64,000 nucleotides of DNA from JAWBMQ01 sp038828875 (GTDB lineage Archaea > Nanobdellota > Nanobdellia > Woesearchaeales > JAWBMQ01), in the NCBI GenBank assembly GCA_038828875.1, contig JAWBMQ010000003.1:65642-129641 (forward strand), in the 5' to 3' direction. Made by a program: the position numbers and the translations under genes. The notes under the pieces were generated by a model. The model was not told the origin of the DNA. It did not search any database and saw nothing but the letters and a program-made list of their open reading frames with translations. This document shows positions 1 to 6,485 of the stretch, in pieces. Position 1 is the stretch's first letter. Each line of letters starts with the position of its first letter.

Positions 1-240
1 ATTAAAAATTTAGAAAAACACATTCATTTAGATTATATTATAGTAAACTCCACAATACCTAATGAAAAAATTCTTTTGCATTACAAAAAAGAAGGAAAGG
101 AAATTCCTGAAATTGATATTGAAGATGAACGAATAATTTTTGCAGATTTGATAAATTCAGATAATCTACTCCGTCATGATCCTGAAAAATTAAGTAGATT
201 GTTAGAATGGCTTTTTTTGAAACATAAGCGAAAAATATAA
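1..240 (+). CDS. CofD/YvcK-like protein, C-terminal 79 residues (5' end cut by window)
   Basis: The reading frame is open from base 1 and ends at TAA 238-240. The visible residues contain LDYIIVNS near the start, then LLHYKKEG, and finally LLRHDPEKLSRLL. This matches the end of the YvcK/CofD-like (UDP-GlcNAc-binding or LPPG-transferase-like) family, whose C-terminus has a V-I-V-N strand, an L..Y..EG helix and a RHDP-K-L helix. The catalytic and ligand-binding N-terminal part lies outside the window, so I cannot tell a gluconeogenesis-factor-like member from a true F420-pathway CofD. The next gene is tRNA-Arg, 27 bases downstream on the same strand. Confidence 0.7.
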   Translation: MKNLEKHIHLDYIIVNSTIPNEKILLHYKKEGKEIPEIDIEDERIIFADLINSDNLLRHDPEKLSRLLEWLFLKHKRKI

Positions 241-267
241 AAAAGCATTATTTTTCTAAATTCTTAA

Positions 268-342
268 GGGCTCGTGGCCTAGCCTGGATAGGGCGACAGG
301 CTTCTAACCTGTAGGTCCGGGGTTCGAATCCCCGCGGGCCCA
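268..342 (+). tRNA. tRNA-Arg (anticodon UCU)
   Basis: A full cloverleaf folds by eye. Acceptor GGGCTCG pairs with CGGGCCC (one G-U pair) and the discriminator is A342. The anticodon stem ACAGG/CCTGT encloses loop CTTCTAA, giving anticodon TCT. The T arm is CGGGG-TTCGAAT-CCCCG. There is no encoded CCA and no intron. The D arm and variable loop closely resemble those of the intron-bearing tRNA-Arg(CCU) at 8662-8800, which supports the Arg assignment of both. Confidence 0.95.
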
Positions 343-375
343 AATTTTCTTTATCTTTAAGAAAATATAAAATAA

Positions 376-430
376 AAAATCAGCAGGTTTGCTACTCATC
401 ATTGATCAGCGAAGCGAAGATTCTTCACTA
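376..430 (-). ncRNA. Probable C/D-box guide sRNA
   Basis: Read on the minus strand, the boxes are C GTGAAGA (428-422; one mismatch to RUGAUGA), a 12-nt spacer (421-410), D' CTGA (409-406), a 3-nt gap, C' ATGATGA (402-396), a 12-nt spacer (395-384) and D CTGA (383-380). Two 12-nt guides with a very short D'-C' gap is the canonical archaeal C/D sRNA layout. The stretch is visibly richer in G+C than the AT-rich spacer around it. The C box begins at the last base of the archease stop codon, so the sRNA may be processed from that transcript. I could not assign targets. The terminal stem is weak. Confidence 0.6.
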
Positions 431-823
431 AAGATCTAAAATAAATTCAACAATAAAAATATTATCTTTTTTTTCAAACTTTAACTCGTGATAAGTTATT
501 GCTTTTACATAAGTTTTATATTCCAATAACCTTTTTCCTTCAATAATAAACGAAAGCCTCTCATTATCTTTTAAAACTTTAACTTTTGATGGTACAAATT
601 GTTCTGAATCTGTTAAATAGATAAGTTCAGAAACAAAATCAAAGATAAGCTGATCATCACTTTGAAAGGGGATGTCAAAAGTTCTTATTTCAAAACCCCT
701 TGCTTTTTTGCAAACTAAATCAAGATAAGCATCAGAAATTCCTTGAAAAACTTCTTCTATAGTGTCTGCTATAACTCTAACTTTTGCATCTGCTAAATGG
801 TCTAAAAATTCAAATTTGTACAT
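428..823 (-). CDS. Archease (RtcB RNA-ligase activator)
   Basis: The protein has 131 residues, the usual archease length. It opens with FEFLDHLADAKV, matching the family's DHTAD metal-site motif (here HLAD), and closes with VKAITYHELKFE followed by a terminal ILDL, where the penultimate Asp is the conserved C-terminal ligand. Archease promotes guanylylation and turnover of the RtcB ligase in tRNA splicing. That fits a genome carrying several tRNA introns, but no rtcB gene is in this window. It is divergent from tRNA-Arg and followed at its stop codon by the candidate C/D sRNA. No strong ribosome site precedes ATG 823. Confidence 0.88.
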   Translation of the reverse strand: MYKFEFLDHLADAKVRVIADTIEEVFQGISDAYLDLVCKKARGFEIRTFDIPFQSDDQLIFDFVSELIYLTDSEQFVPSKVKVLKDNERLSFIIEGKRLLEYKTYVKAITYHELKFEKKDNIFIVEFILDL

Positions 824-891
824 AAAATTAGAATTAAAATCTCAGTTTAAAATTTTTTTTGTTTTTTTACTTGATTATTAAATTTTATTAT

Positions 892-1905
892 TTATTGCAA
901 CACAATAAAAGAATTATCACCTACATTAAGCTTTTTAGTTTCTGCATCAATCACAACTTCCTTTCCAATAACTGAATTTTCTATAACTAAATTATTGATT
1001 TCTGTATTCTTTCCAACTATTGAATTTCTAATTATTGAATTTCTAATCACTGCTCCTTCACCTATCGAAGCAAATGGACCAATAACTGAATTTTCAACTT
1101 TTGCACTTCTAGAAACATAACTAGGACCTATGATTAAACTGTTTCCTCTTACCACCATTCTTCCTTCACACAATTTTTTCAAAACGTACTTATTAGCATC
1201 TAATAAAACATCTACTCTTCCACAATCAAACCATTCGTTTACTTTTTTAGATCTTAGGACTAGATTATCCTTGATCATCAAAGCAATTGCATCTGCCAAT
1301 TTAAATTCTCCTTTTGTTGTTATATTGTTTTCAAACAAAAAGTTTATCTTTCGATAGAGTAAATCCATACTTTTAAACCAATATGCACCAATAACTGCCA
1401 AATTTGATTTTGAATTCAAAGGCTTTTCCACTATGGATGTAATTATTTCTTTTTTATCTGTTTCAATTATTCCATACAACCAAGGTTCTTTTACATCTTT
1501 AGAAAAAATAATTCCATCATAATTTTTTCTTAAAGCAAGTTCTGCTCTTAAATCCACATCAATTAATGTATCTCCAAACAGAACAAGAACTTCATCGTCT
1601 TGAGAATTTCTCTTATAGATATCTTCTATTGCTAATTTTATTGCACCTCCATCACCATTCAAAATCTCTTGATATACAAAAGATAGCTGCTTATTCTTAA
1701 CATAACCAGAAACATAGTTTTCAATTTCTTTTCCAAAATAACCCACAATCAAAACAATTTCATCCACTTCAGGAATAAATAAAATCTCATCAAGAATGTA
1801 AGAGAGAATAGGTTTTCCTGCAATTTCTAGCAAAGGTTTAGGTGTTGTGTGCGTGTGAGGTTTCAATCTTGTTCCTTTACCAGCAACAGGAATTATTGCT
1901 TTCAT
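892..1905 (-). CDS. Sugar-phosphate nucleotidyltransferase with left-handed beta-helix tail
   Basis: The protein has 337 residues. The N-terminal Rossmann-like domain begins with the nucleotide-binding signature AGKGTRL (8-14) and TPKPLLEIAGKP, and a VLFGDTLID segment near residue 112 carries the catalytic Asp. From about residue 255, hexapeptide repeats (NSVIGPFASIGEGAVI and following) form a left-handed beta-helix. The family couples NTP to a sugar-1-phosphate (glucose, mannose or a GlcNAc type); the substrate cannot be read from sequence. A likely role is supplying activated sugars for surface glycans or N-glycosylation. The start at ATG 1905 has a TATA-like element about 30 bases upstream and looks leaderless. 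Confidence 0.85.
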   Translation of the reverse strand: MKAIIPVAGKGTRLKPHTHTTPKPLLEIAGKPILSYILDEILFIPEVDEIVLIVGYFGKEIENYVSGYVKNKQLSFVYQEILNGDGGAIKLAIEDIYKRNSQDDEVLVLFGDTLIDVDLRAELALRKNYDGIIFSKDVKEPWLYGIIETDKKEIITSIVEKPLNSKSNLAVIGAYWFKSMDLLYRKINFLFENNITTKGEFKLADAIALMIKDNLVLRSKKVNEWFDCGRVDVLLDANKYVLKKLCEGRMVVRGNSLIIGPSYVSRSAKVENSVIGPFASIGEGAVIRNSIIRNSIVGKNTEINNLVIENSVIGKEVVIDAETKKLNVGDNSFIVLQ

Positions 1906-1924
1906 AATGTTATTACTTCAAAGA

Positions 1925-1972
1925 TAAAATATTTAAATATTTCTTTTTTTCTTTTGAAAATATTTATAAAAA
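1925..1972. promoter_or_regulatory. Divergent promoters for the nucleotidyltransferase and rps17e
   Basis: Two TATA-like boxes lie back to back. ATATTTAAATATT around 1929-1941 is about 30 bases from the minus-strand ATG at 1905. TATTTATAAA at 1961-1970 is ahead of rps17e, which also has a GGTGA ribosome site just before ATG 2025. Confidence 0.5.
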
Positions 1973-2024
1973 GAATAATTTTCAAATCTTATAGGACGAT
2001 CTTTATTCAAATCATGGTGATAAA

Positions 2025-2225
2025 ATGGGAAGAATTGTTCCAAAACAAATAAAACAAAGAGCTATTATGTTTTTTGAGAAATATAAAGATATAGTTAGCG
2101 ATAATTTCGAAACCAATAAACAATTAATTCAAAAAACTACTAAAGTAGGATCTAAGAAAGTAAGAAATGTTATGGCAGGATATTTAACAAGATACGCTAA
2201 GCAATATCGTATGAAATTTCAATAA
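2025..2225 (+). CDS. rps17e: 30S ribosomal protein S17e
   Basis: The protein has 66 residues, typical of archaeal S17e. It begins MGRIVPKQIK and contains FEKYKDI, TTKVGSKKVRNVMAGYLTR and a basic end, all matching the family's MGRI start and SKK-R-RIAGY-TR core. It is a small-subunit ribosomal protein found only in archaea and eukaryotes. The start at 2025 is fixed by the conserved MGRI and a GGTGA ribosome site 7 bases upstream. Alba follows 28 bases downstream with its own strong ribosome site, so the two may be co-transcribed. Confidence 0.93.
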   Translation: MGRIVPKQIKQRAIMFFEKYKDIVSDNFETNKQLIQKTTKVGSKKVRNVMAGYLTRYAKQYRMKFQ

Positions 2226-2253
2226 TATGCATACTATACTAGGAGGTGAATAA

Positions 2254-2535
2254 ATGCCAGAAGACAACCAAATTTATGTCGGACAGAAAAACTTTATGAA
2301 CTATGTAACAGCAGTAGTTATGCAATTTACTACGAAAGACGCAAAAGAAGTTGTTGTTAGAGCAAGAGGAAAATATATCAGCAGAGCAATAGATATTGTA
2401 GAAGTTGCAAGAAAAAGATTTCTTGAAGGAAAAATTGAAGTAGGAAAAATAAACATAGGTTCTGAAGAATTCCAAAATAAAGACGGCAGAAAAGTTAGAG
2501 TTTCGACCATTGAAATAACTTTAAGAAAAATATAA
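2254..2535 (+). CDS. albA: DNA/RNA-binding chromatin protein Alba
   Basis: The protein has 93 residues. VGQKNFMNYVTAVVMQF (9-25) is the Alba K-x-x-x-x-Y-V signature with the nucleic-acid-binding Lys at 12. VVVRARGKYISRAIDIVEVARKRF is the second strand-helix unit, and VSTIEITLRK closes the fold. Alba dimers coat DNA and RNA and are modulated by acetylation in some archaea. A near-perfect AGGAGGTGA ribosome site precedes ATG 2254, consistent with high expression. A T-rich terminator-like stretch follows. Confidence 0.93.
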   Translation: MPEDNQIYVGQKNFMNYVTAVVMQFTTKDAKEVVVRARGKYISRAIDIVEVARKRFLEGKIEVGKINIGSEEFQNKDGRKVRVSTIEITLRKI

Positions 2536-2573
2536 ACATTTTTGATTATTTTATTATTTTTTCTTTTTCTTTA
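2536..2573 (+). terminator. T-rich terminator-like tract after albA
   Basis: Several runs of four to six T occur directly after the albA stop codon, the usual archaeal intrinsic termination signal. There is no hairpin. Confidence 0.4.
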
Positions 2574-2646
2574 AAATGTTATCTTTAAAATCCAAAAATT
2601 TTTAAATAGCAAGAACTATTATTTTAATTATAATTGAGGTGAGATT

Positions 2647-2928
2647 GTGCCTAAAATAAATATGATGGATGAAAAAGAAAAATTTGTTGCTACCGATATT
2701 ATAGGAAAAACTGTTGTTAGTAAAACTGGAAAAAAATTTGGAACAGTAGGTGATGTAATTTTTGAAACTAGATCCGGAGAATTAATTCATATAGTTCTTA
2801 CTAATCCAACGCCTAGTGCATTTAAATTAGAACTAGAGAAGGATTCTGAAGGAAATTTATTGGTTCCTTTTAGTAGTGTGATTGCTGTAGGTGATTTAGT
2901 AGTTATTTCTGAAGAAGATATAATATAA
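2647..2928 (+). CDS. PRC-barrel domain protein
   Basis: The protein has 93 residues. After a short N-terminal tail it shows DIIGKTVVSKTGKKFGTVGDVIFETRSGELIHIVL, the beta-barrel PRC pattern in which a GK.V....G...G.V.D motif repeats, then VPFSSVIAVGDLVVIS. Stand-alone PRC-barrel proteins are common in archaea; some bind RNA or take part in ribosome maturation or cell division (CdpB-like), and the role of this one is unknown. The start is GTG 2647, chosen because GAGGTGA lies 4 bases upstream; a TATA-like TTTTTAAATA sits near 2600. Confidence 0.85.
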   Translation: MPKINMMDEKEKFVATDIIGKTVVSKTGKKFGTVGDVIFETRSGELIHIVLTNPTPSAFKLELEKDSEGNLLVPFSSVIAVGDLVVISEEDII

Positions 2929-2940
2929 AAAATAAACTTT

Positions 2941-3594
2941 TTATTTTTGTGTTAACTTTTTTCTAACGTTATTTAATTCGTTTTCTAAGGAAGTTAAATA
3001 AATATTGATTCTTGAAAAATAATCTATCAATGGCTCAGTTTCTGCTTTTATGGATTTTGATTCTAAATTATTTAATAAATTAGATACGTTTTTCTGTAAG
3101 TAGCTATTTAAAGTATTGTACTGAGTTTTCCTATACCTTGCTAAGGTTTCTCCAATCATTGCACCTCCTACAGCAGAGATTGGAACAAACAACATTGCTT
3201 CTCCAGATCCTTGAGAAATTGAATATAATATTGCAGGAATTGCTGCAACCAATCCAAACGCAAAACCTAATTTTCCAAAAGGATGAGCTCCTTTATTTTT
3301 AAAATCAAAATTTTTTTCATCAAGCAAATTCCTAAGTTTGTAATTTTCTAAATCATAATACGTAGCTAAAAGTTTATTTATAGATGCATTCACATGCAAA
3401 TATTCTAACAACACCTTATCATAGTACATTTTATCATTACTTTTAGCCTTAACCCTTAATTGAGATAAAATATCTTCTACATGATATTTATTATAATCAA
3501 TGTTCTTTGCTACACAATCATTTTTTAATCCATCTCTTACTGAAGAATCTACATTTTTTCTTAAAGTTTCAATTATAGTCTCCAAATTATCCAT
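2941..3594 (-). CDS. Hypothetical protein with one helical-hairpin membrane segment
   Basis: The protein has 217 residues and I do not recognise a family. Residues 1-95 are charged and probably helical. Two hydrophobic glycine-rich stretches follow (about 105-125 and 130-150, with GKLGFAFGLVAAIPAILYS and FVPISAVGGAMIGETLA), then another charged, probably coiled-coil region. This suggests a membrane-inserted hairpin with both ends cytoplasmic. ATG 3594 is preceded by GAGGTGA, so the start is well supported. It is the only gene between the convergent PRC gene and the repair pair and has its own promoter-like AT region. Confidence 0.6.
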   Translation of the reverse strand: MDNLETIIETLRKNVDSSVRDGLKNDCVAKNIDYNKYHVEDILSQLRVKAKSNDKMYYDKVLLEYLHVNASINKLLATYYDLENYKLRNLLDEKNFDFKNKGAHPFGKLGFAFGLVAAIPAILYSISQGSGEAMLFVPISAVGGAMIGETLARYRKTQYNTLNSYLQKNVSNLLNNLESKSIKAETEPLIDYFSRINIYLTSLENELNNVRKKLTQK

Positions 3595-3658
3595 CTTTTC
3601 ACCTCAACATATTAAATTAGTTACTTTATGGTAGTAAAAAATTATTTATAAATTTTAT

Positions 3659-4306
3659 TTACTTATTTCTATGGATTTTAGAATATTCGCATAAAGAACT
3701 TAACCTGCAAATTTCACATTGTGGTTTTGCTTTGCAAATTGTCTGTCCAAGTGCTACAAAATATAGATTAAGCACTTTTTTATATTTTTTTGGTGTTATA
3801 TTTTCTAGAACTTTTTCTGTTTCATGTGGATTTTTTGTATTAACTAATCCTAACCTGTTTGAAATTCTATGAACGTGAACATCAACTCCTATTAAATCTT
3901 CATCATATACTTCTGAATATACAATATTAGCAATCTTTCTTCCAACTCCAGGCAATTCAATAAATTCTTCATATCTTTTGGGATAGCCTTTTTCAACTAT
4001 AATTTTTGAAATTTCATGTACGTATTTTGCCTTCGATCTATAAAATCCGATTGGTTTTAACAATCCTTCTAACTCTTTTAAATTTAACTTTGAAATTTCT
4101 TCTGGTGTTGAATATTTTGAAAATAAATTCTTCACTACTTTAATAGTTATTTCATCTCTTGTTCTTGTACTCAATAAAGTAGAAATCAATATTTGAAAAG
4201 GTGTTTGATTCATTTTTTTAAATTCAAAAACTGGAGCTTTTCTTATCTCTTCGTAATTTTCTAAAATTTTTATAATTTTAACTATTGTTTTTTTATCTTT
4301 CTCCAT
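3659..4306 (-). CDS. nth: Endonuclease III (DNA glycosylase/AP lyase)
   Basis: The protein has 215 residues. The helix-hairpin-helix LPGVGRKIANIV contains catalytic Lys 124, and VDVHVHRI gives catalytic Asp 142, the Nth pair for base removal and beta-elimination. Four C-terminal cysteines (191, 197, 200, 206) form the 4Fe-4S site, but the first gap is five residues rather than the usual six. It removes oxidised pyrimidines in base-excision repair. ATG 4306 is one base beyond the nfo stop codon, so the two are co-transcribed and probably translationally coupled. The downstream AP endonuclease gene partner gives a complete two-step repair module. Confidence 0.92.
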   Translation of the reverse strand: MEKDKKTIVKIIKILENYEEIRKAPVFEFKKMNQTPFQILISTLLSTRTRDEITIKVVKNLFSKYSTPEEISKLNLKELEGLLKPIGFYRSKAKYVHEISKIIVEKGYPKRYEEFIELPGVGRKIANIVYSEVYDEDLIGVDVHVHRISNRLGLVNTKNPHETEKVLENITPKKYKKVLNLYFVALGQTICKAKPQCEICRLSSLCEYSKIHRNK

Positions 4307-4307
4307 T

Positions 4308-5156
4308 TTATAGAGAATTATAGTAATTTTTCATCAAGATTGCATCCTCTTCAATATTAGGACTTTCGCTAACTACAACTCCTTTAACATCATATTCTTT
4401 TAATAAATTCATAATTATTTTCCACTTCAGAGGACTTTTCTCTAATGGAAGATGATTCCTTTCTCCTTTCTCAGAAAAATTTATCCCTGACATATGAATA
4501 TGCATGTTGCTTAATACTTCTTTACCAAGGTTTTTTTCTAACTTATCAAACACATTTCTAAAGGATTCTTCATTGTTATTTTTTCCATTTTCTCTTGCAA
4601 TAAAATGAGCAAAATCAATACATGGCAATACATAATCTATCTCTTGTGACAAAGAAATTAACTCATCCAAATCTCCAAATTGAGTTGGTTTTCCTGTTAA
4701 TTCTGGTCTTATCCAAATTTTTATATTTTCTGAGTTTAATTTTTGAATAATTTCTAGCAAAGAATTCTTTATTATTTTGTATGTTTGCTCCTTGGATGAT
4801 TTTAAATAAAATCCTGCATGAAAAGTAATACTAAAGCCTTTAGCAATTGATGTAACTTTGGCTGTTTCAAATATTCTTTGCTGACTAGCTAAGATTTTTT
4901 CTTTTTCTGTTGCATTTAAATTTATATAATAAGGACCATGTGCTGTTAAAACTAAACTATTTTCTTCAGAAAATTTTGACAATTCTACTGCACTTTGAAA
5001 ATTCAATCTAACGCCATGTACAAACTCCATTTCCATTCCATCTAATTCCAATCTTTTTACTTGCTTAAGTCCTTCTAAAGCACTAGCTTTAGGAGTAGAT
5101 AATGGTATTCCTGCTGTTGTAAATGAAAGTTTGGTGAGTTTAGTTAATAATTTCAT
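4308..5156 (-). CDS. nfo: Endonuclease IV-like AP endonuclease (TIM barrel)
   Basis: The protein has 282 residues, the usual Nfo length. Metal-site segments visible in order are LTAHGPYYINL (first His), TFHAGFY, WIRPELTGK (Glu), LPCIDFAHFIAR (Asp-His) and MHIHMSGI, with a final Glu in VVVSESPN. Family 2 AP endonucleases bind three zinc ions and cut 5' of abasic sites. It is the first gene of an nfo-nth operon. ATG 5156 has no clear ribosome site and an AT-rich promoter region shared divergently with rpl21e. Other TIM-barrel isomerases share part of this pattern, but the His/Glu set favours Nfo. Confidence 0.85.
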   Translation of the reverse strand: MKLLTKLTKLSFTTAGIPLSTPKASALEGLKQVKRLELDGMEMEFVHGVRLNFQSAVELSKFSEENSLVLTAHGPYYINLNATEKEKILASQQRIFETAKVTSIAKGFSITFHAGFYLKSSKEQTYKIIKNSLLEIIQKLNSENIKIWIRPELTGKPTQFGDLDELISLSQEIDYVLPCIDFAHFIARENGKNNNEESFRNVFDKLEKNLGKEVLSNMHIHMSGINFSEKGERNHLPLEKSPLKWKIIMNLLKEYDVKGVVVSESPNIEEDAILMKNYYNSL

Positions 5157-5266
5157 CTTTAAGTTATATAATTAGAAGATAATATTTATAAAGTTTATAG
5201 ATTTGCTAATTTTGAATAGTCCTTTTACTAAAAAGCTAAAAAAGGATATTTTTATGAGGTGAAATC

Positions 5267-5557
5267 ATGATGCGTGTTGGTGGAAGCGGAAGAAAAAGCA
5301 GATCTTTAAAAAGAAAAAACATCAGAGAAAAAGGTAAAATAAAGATAAGTCAATATTTACAAGAATTTAACGAAGGAGATAAAGTAATGTTAATTTATGA
5401 ACCAAGTGTTCATGAAGGAAGATATCATCACAGATTTTATGGAAAAGTTGGAACAATCTGCGGAAAACAAGGAGATTGCTATATTGTAAAAGTTAAAGAT
5501 TTGAATGCTGAAAAGAAAGTTGTTGTACATCCTGTACATCTTAAAAAATTAGCATAA
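5267..5557 (+). CDS. rpl21e: 50S ribosomal protein L21e
   Basis: The protein has 96 residues. The basic N-terminus SGRKSRSLKRKNIREKGK is followed by ISQYLQEFNEGDKVMLIYEPSVHEGRYHHRFYGKVGTICGKQG, the SH3-like core of L21e with its P.H.G..H.R..G..G motif. It is a large-subunit protein found in archaea and eukaryotes. Start ATG 5267 is followed by a second ATG; GAGGTGAAATC upstream favours this region. The rpoF gene comes 13 bases later, the order rpl21e-rpoF seen in many archaea. Confidence 0.93.
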   Translation: MMRVGGSGRKSRSLKRKNIREKGKIKISQYLQEFNEGDKVMLIYEPSVHEGRYHHRFYGKVGTICGKQGDCYIVKVKDLNAEKKVVVHPVHLKKLA

Positions 5558-5570
5558 TTGTGGTGAAACC

Positions 5571-5903
5571 ATGATAAACAAAGTTATTCAAAAAGAACCA
5601 GTAACTATGGCTAAAATCAAAGAAATTCTTGAAAAACAAGAAAAAAATGAGGATTTAAGAATCAAAAAAACATTAGAATATTGTAAAGAATTTTCAAAAG
5701 TTTCTGATGAAGATGCTGAAAAAATTAAAGAAGAACTAAAATCTTTAAATATTGCAAGATTAAATGATGAAATAATTGTAAAAATAATCGACATATTTCC
5801 AAAAACAGAGGGTAGTTTAAAAGCAATACTTGAAGGTTTTAACGTTACCTTAACAAAAGAACAGATAAAAAGCATACTAAATATCTTAGTAAAATATCTC
5901 TAA
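5571..5903 (+). CDS. rpoF: DNA-directed RNA polymerase subunit Rpo4 (subunit F)
   Basis: The protein has 110 residues, all helical. PVTMAKIKEILEK starts the family's N-terminal segment, then RRTLEYC-like IKKTLEYCKEFSKVSDEDAEKIKEEL and a C-terminal HRDC-like region with EIIVKIIDIFPKTEGSLKAIL. Rpo4 pairs with Rpo7 to form the polymerase stalk that helps open the promoter and grip RNA. The weak sequence conservation is normal for this subunit; position directly after rpl21e with a GGTGA ribosome site makes the assignment firm. Confidence 0.88.
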   Translation: MINKVIQKEPVTMAKIKEILEKQEKNEDLRIKKTLEYCKEFSKVSDEDAEKIKEELKSLNIARLNDEIIVKIIDIFPKTEGSLKAILEGFNVTLTKEQIKSILNILVKYL

Positions 5904-5925
5904 TCTTTTTTAAGTTTTTATTTTA
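5904..5925 (+). terminator. T-rich terminator-like tract after rpoF
   Basis: A run of six T and further T-runs directly follow the rpoF stop and end one base before tRNA-Lys. Confidence 0.35.
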
Positions 5926-5926
5926 T

Positions 5927-6001
5927 GGGCTCGTAGCTTAACCTGGTTATAGCGTTCGGCTCTTAACCGAAAGGTTGGGGGTTCGAATCCCCTCGGGCCC
6001 A
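5927..6001 (+). tRNA. tRNA-Lys (anticodon CUU)
   Basis: Acceptor GGGCTCG pairs with CGGGCCC and the discriminator is A6001. The anticodon stem TTCGG/CCGAA encloses loop CTCTTAA, giving anticodon CTT. The T arm is GGGGG-TTCGAAT-CCCCT with one G-U pair. There is no intron and no encoded CCA. Confidence 0.95.
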
Positions 6002-6086
6002 TTCTTTTGAAAACGAGAAAGAAATTAAAATTGAGAGTAAATTAATAGAAAAATTTTTAAAATATAAAAAACATTATCATTCTACA

Positions 6087-6479
6087 ATGAATAGAAAAGC
6101 TAGCAAAAAAGGAGTTTTGTTATTTATTGTAATTTTATCATGGTTAGTTTTTATTCCTCAAGCACTAAGAGTTTTTTTTAGAATTCAACTCAATTGGCTG
6201 TTTTACGAAAGGATGTTTGGTGAAATTTTAGCAATTGTTACTGTTACTTTGTTAATTTTTGCTTTGATTCTTGATTTAGTAGAAGTTTATTCTGAAATGT
6301 TTATGAAAAGTGTTAAAATCTTGCTAATTTTCAGCTTGTTAATTTTATACATTGTTCCTTTTTTACAGAAATTTTTTGCTCCTTTAAGAATTGTTCCTGT
6401 TGTTTTTCCAGGCGTTTCAGTCGTTATTGCTTTAATTGCTACCTTAATAGTTTTAATAGATTCATTTAAAATTTATTAA
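6087..6479 (+). CDS. Small multi-spanning membrane protein, unknown function
   Basis: The protein has 130 residues and I do not recognise a family. A basic N-terminus (MNRKASKKG) is followed by about four hydrophobic helices: residues ~9-30, ~45-65, ~73-93 and ~100-125. A short amphipathic loop with FFRIQLNWLFYER lies between the first two. No catalytic motif is visible. The gene stands alone between tRNA-Lys and the convergent metG, ending 7 bases before the metG stop. TTTTTAAAATATAAAA about 30 bases upstream is a likely TATA element for a leaderless message. Confidence 0.6.
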   Translation: MNRKASKKGVLLFIVILSWLVFIPQALRVFFRIQLNWLFYERMFGEILAIVTVTLLIFALILDLVEVYSEMFMKSVKILLIFSLLILYIVPFLQKFFAPLRIVPVVFPGVSVVIALIATLIVLIDSFKIY

Positions 6480-6485
6480 AAATTT

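Noticed and set aside
1130..1357. Plus-strand frame of 75 codons inside the nucleotidyltransferase gene
   Set aside because: Shadow of the real minus-strand gene; no ribosome site and no recognisable protein.
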